Assembly: GCA_011371515.1 (NCBI GenBank)
Contig: DRQE01000027.1
Coordinates: 1-8,029 of the forward strand
Direction of reading: 5' to 3'
DNA length: 8,029 nt
From: Deltaproteobacteria bacterium
Lineage (GTDB): Bacteria; Desulfobacterota; GWC2-55-46; DRQE01
Numbering within the stretch: position 1 is the first letter of the stretch; each line of letters opens with the position of its first letter. Shown here one piece after another: positions 7,745-8,029 of this stretch. Both the position numbers and the translations under genes were made by a program. Below the pieces are notes generated by a model. It was not told the DNA's origin. It did no database searches and was given only the letters and a program-made list of their open reading frames with translations.

Positions 7745-8029
7745 GAAAAGGCTCTTTGTCAGATCAAAGCTTTTTCTCCTTTTTCTTCTCTTTCCCGTGG
7801 CTGTATATGCCACAGGGGGTGCCTTTCCCTTCACGAAACACGGCGGGGGCACTACCGATGGCTCCCTTCCCTACGATGCCGGCAACGGACCGGGGGTTGA
7901 CAGGTCCGTAAACCCCGCCTTTACAAGCTATTACAACGATGCAACCGTAGAAGGCGGAAAGTACAAGGGCGGTGAGTGCACACACTGCCACGAGCCACAC
8001 GCAAGTTTCGGTGGCTCAGAGCCTGCACC
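7743..8029 (+). CDS. Exported c-type cytochrome / doubled-CXXCH-like protein (N-terminal part)
   Basis: The open frame runs without a stop from ATG at 7743 to the right edge (95 full codons), so the 3' part is missing. Residues 1-23 are a typical Sec signal peptide: MKRLFVRSK, a Leu/Phe-rich core at 10-17, then a VYA|TGG cleavage site. The mature part is Gly-rich and has one heme-binding motif, CTHCH at 79-83, followed by EPH (84-86). CxxCHxPH is characteristic of doubled-CXXCH and small multiheme cytochrome families, where further motifs follow. A periplasmic or surface electron-transfer role is therefore likely, but heme number and partners cannot be seen. No Shine-Dalgarno precedes the ATG. 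An in-frame ATG at 7725 would add six residues (MLEYVN) and also lacks one. The gene is divergent from rpsB and probably functionally unrelated to that operon. Confidence 0.8.
   Translation, partial: MKRLFVRSKLFLLFLLFPVAVYATGGAFPFTKHGGGTTDGSLPYDAGNGPGVDRSVNPAFTSYYNDATVEGGKYKGGECTHCHEPHASFGGSEPA

Noticed and set aside
7764..8000. Minus-strand open frame of 78 codons opposite the cytochrome gene
   Set aside because: The plus strand has a signal peptide and heme motif in the same place, and the minus frame shows no recognisable feature.

Overview
The window is almost entirely one minus-strand housekeeping operon. In transcription order (high to low coordinates) it reads rpsB, tsf, pyrH, frr, uppS, cdsA, dxr, rseP, tsaB. 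The last gene runs off the left edge. A divergent plus-strand gene starts at 7743 and runs off the right edge; it encodes the N-terminus of an exported c-type (multi)heme protein with a CTHCHEPH motif. No mobile element, CRISPR array, tRNA or rRNA is visible.

Organism: bacterial. The order frr-uppS-cdsA-dxr-rseP is the one I know from Firmicutes and many deltaproteobacterial or Nitrospirota-type genomes. E. coli instead has frr-dxr-uppS-cdsA-rseP-bamA. The two-PDZ RseP, the secreted heme-binding neighbour, the frequent ATA (Ile) and AGG (Arg) codons and the short EF-Ts point loosely to an anaerobic Gram-negative-type lineage such as Nitrospirota or a deltaproteobacterial group. This is inference from memory of gene orders, not a phylogenetic test.

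Layout: 7450-7742 is the divergent intergenic region. It holds candidate promoters for both directions, a run of back-to-back hairpins in the presumed rpsB leader, and a 10-bp-period repeat over the cytochrome start codon. rpsB and tsf (6631-7449, 5963-6559) supply translation factors and are separated by 71 nt, the only sizeable gap inside the operon. pyrH, frr and uppS follow with gaps of 22, 9 and 27 nt. From uppS onward the genes overlap or nearly touch: uppS/cdsA overlap 8 nt, cdsA/dxr and dxr/rseP overlap 4 nt as ATGA, and rseP/tsaB are 4 nt apart. This is strong evidence for one transcript with translational coupling.

Function: the cluster joins translation (S2, EF-Ts, ribosome recycling factor, and the TsaB subunit for tRNA t6A) with envelope building. 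PyrH supplies UDP for UTP/CTP and sugar nucleotides. Dxr makes MEP-pathway isoprenoid precursors. UppS turns them into undecaprenyl diphosphate. CdsA makes CDP-diacylglycerol for phospholipids. RseP is an intramembrane protease for envelope signalling. All nine operon genes look intact in the part visible and carry their family motifs. I see no undescribed multi-gene system here. The items most worth a second look are the rpsB leader RNA, the apparently leaderless cytochrome start and the acidic tail on S2.
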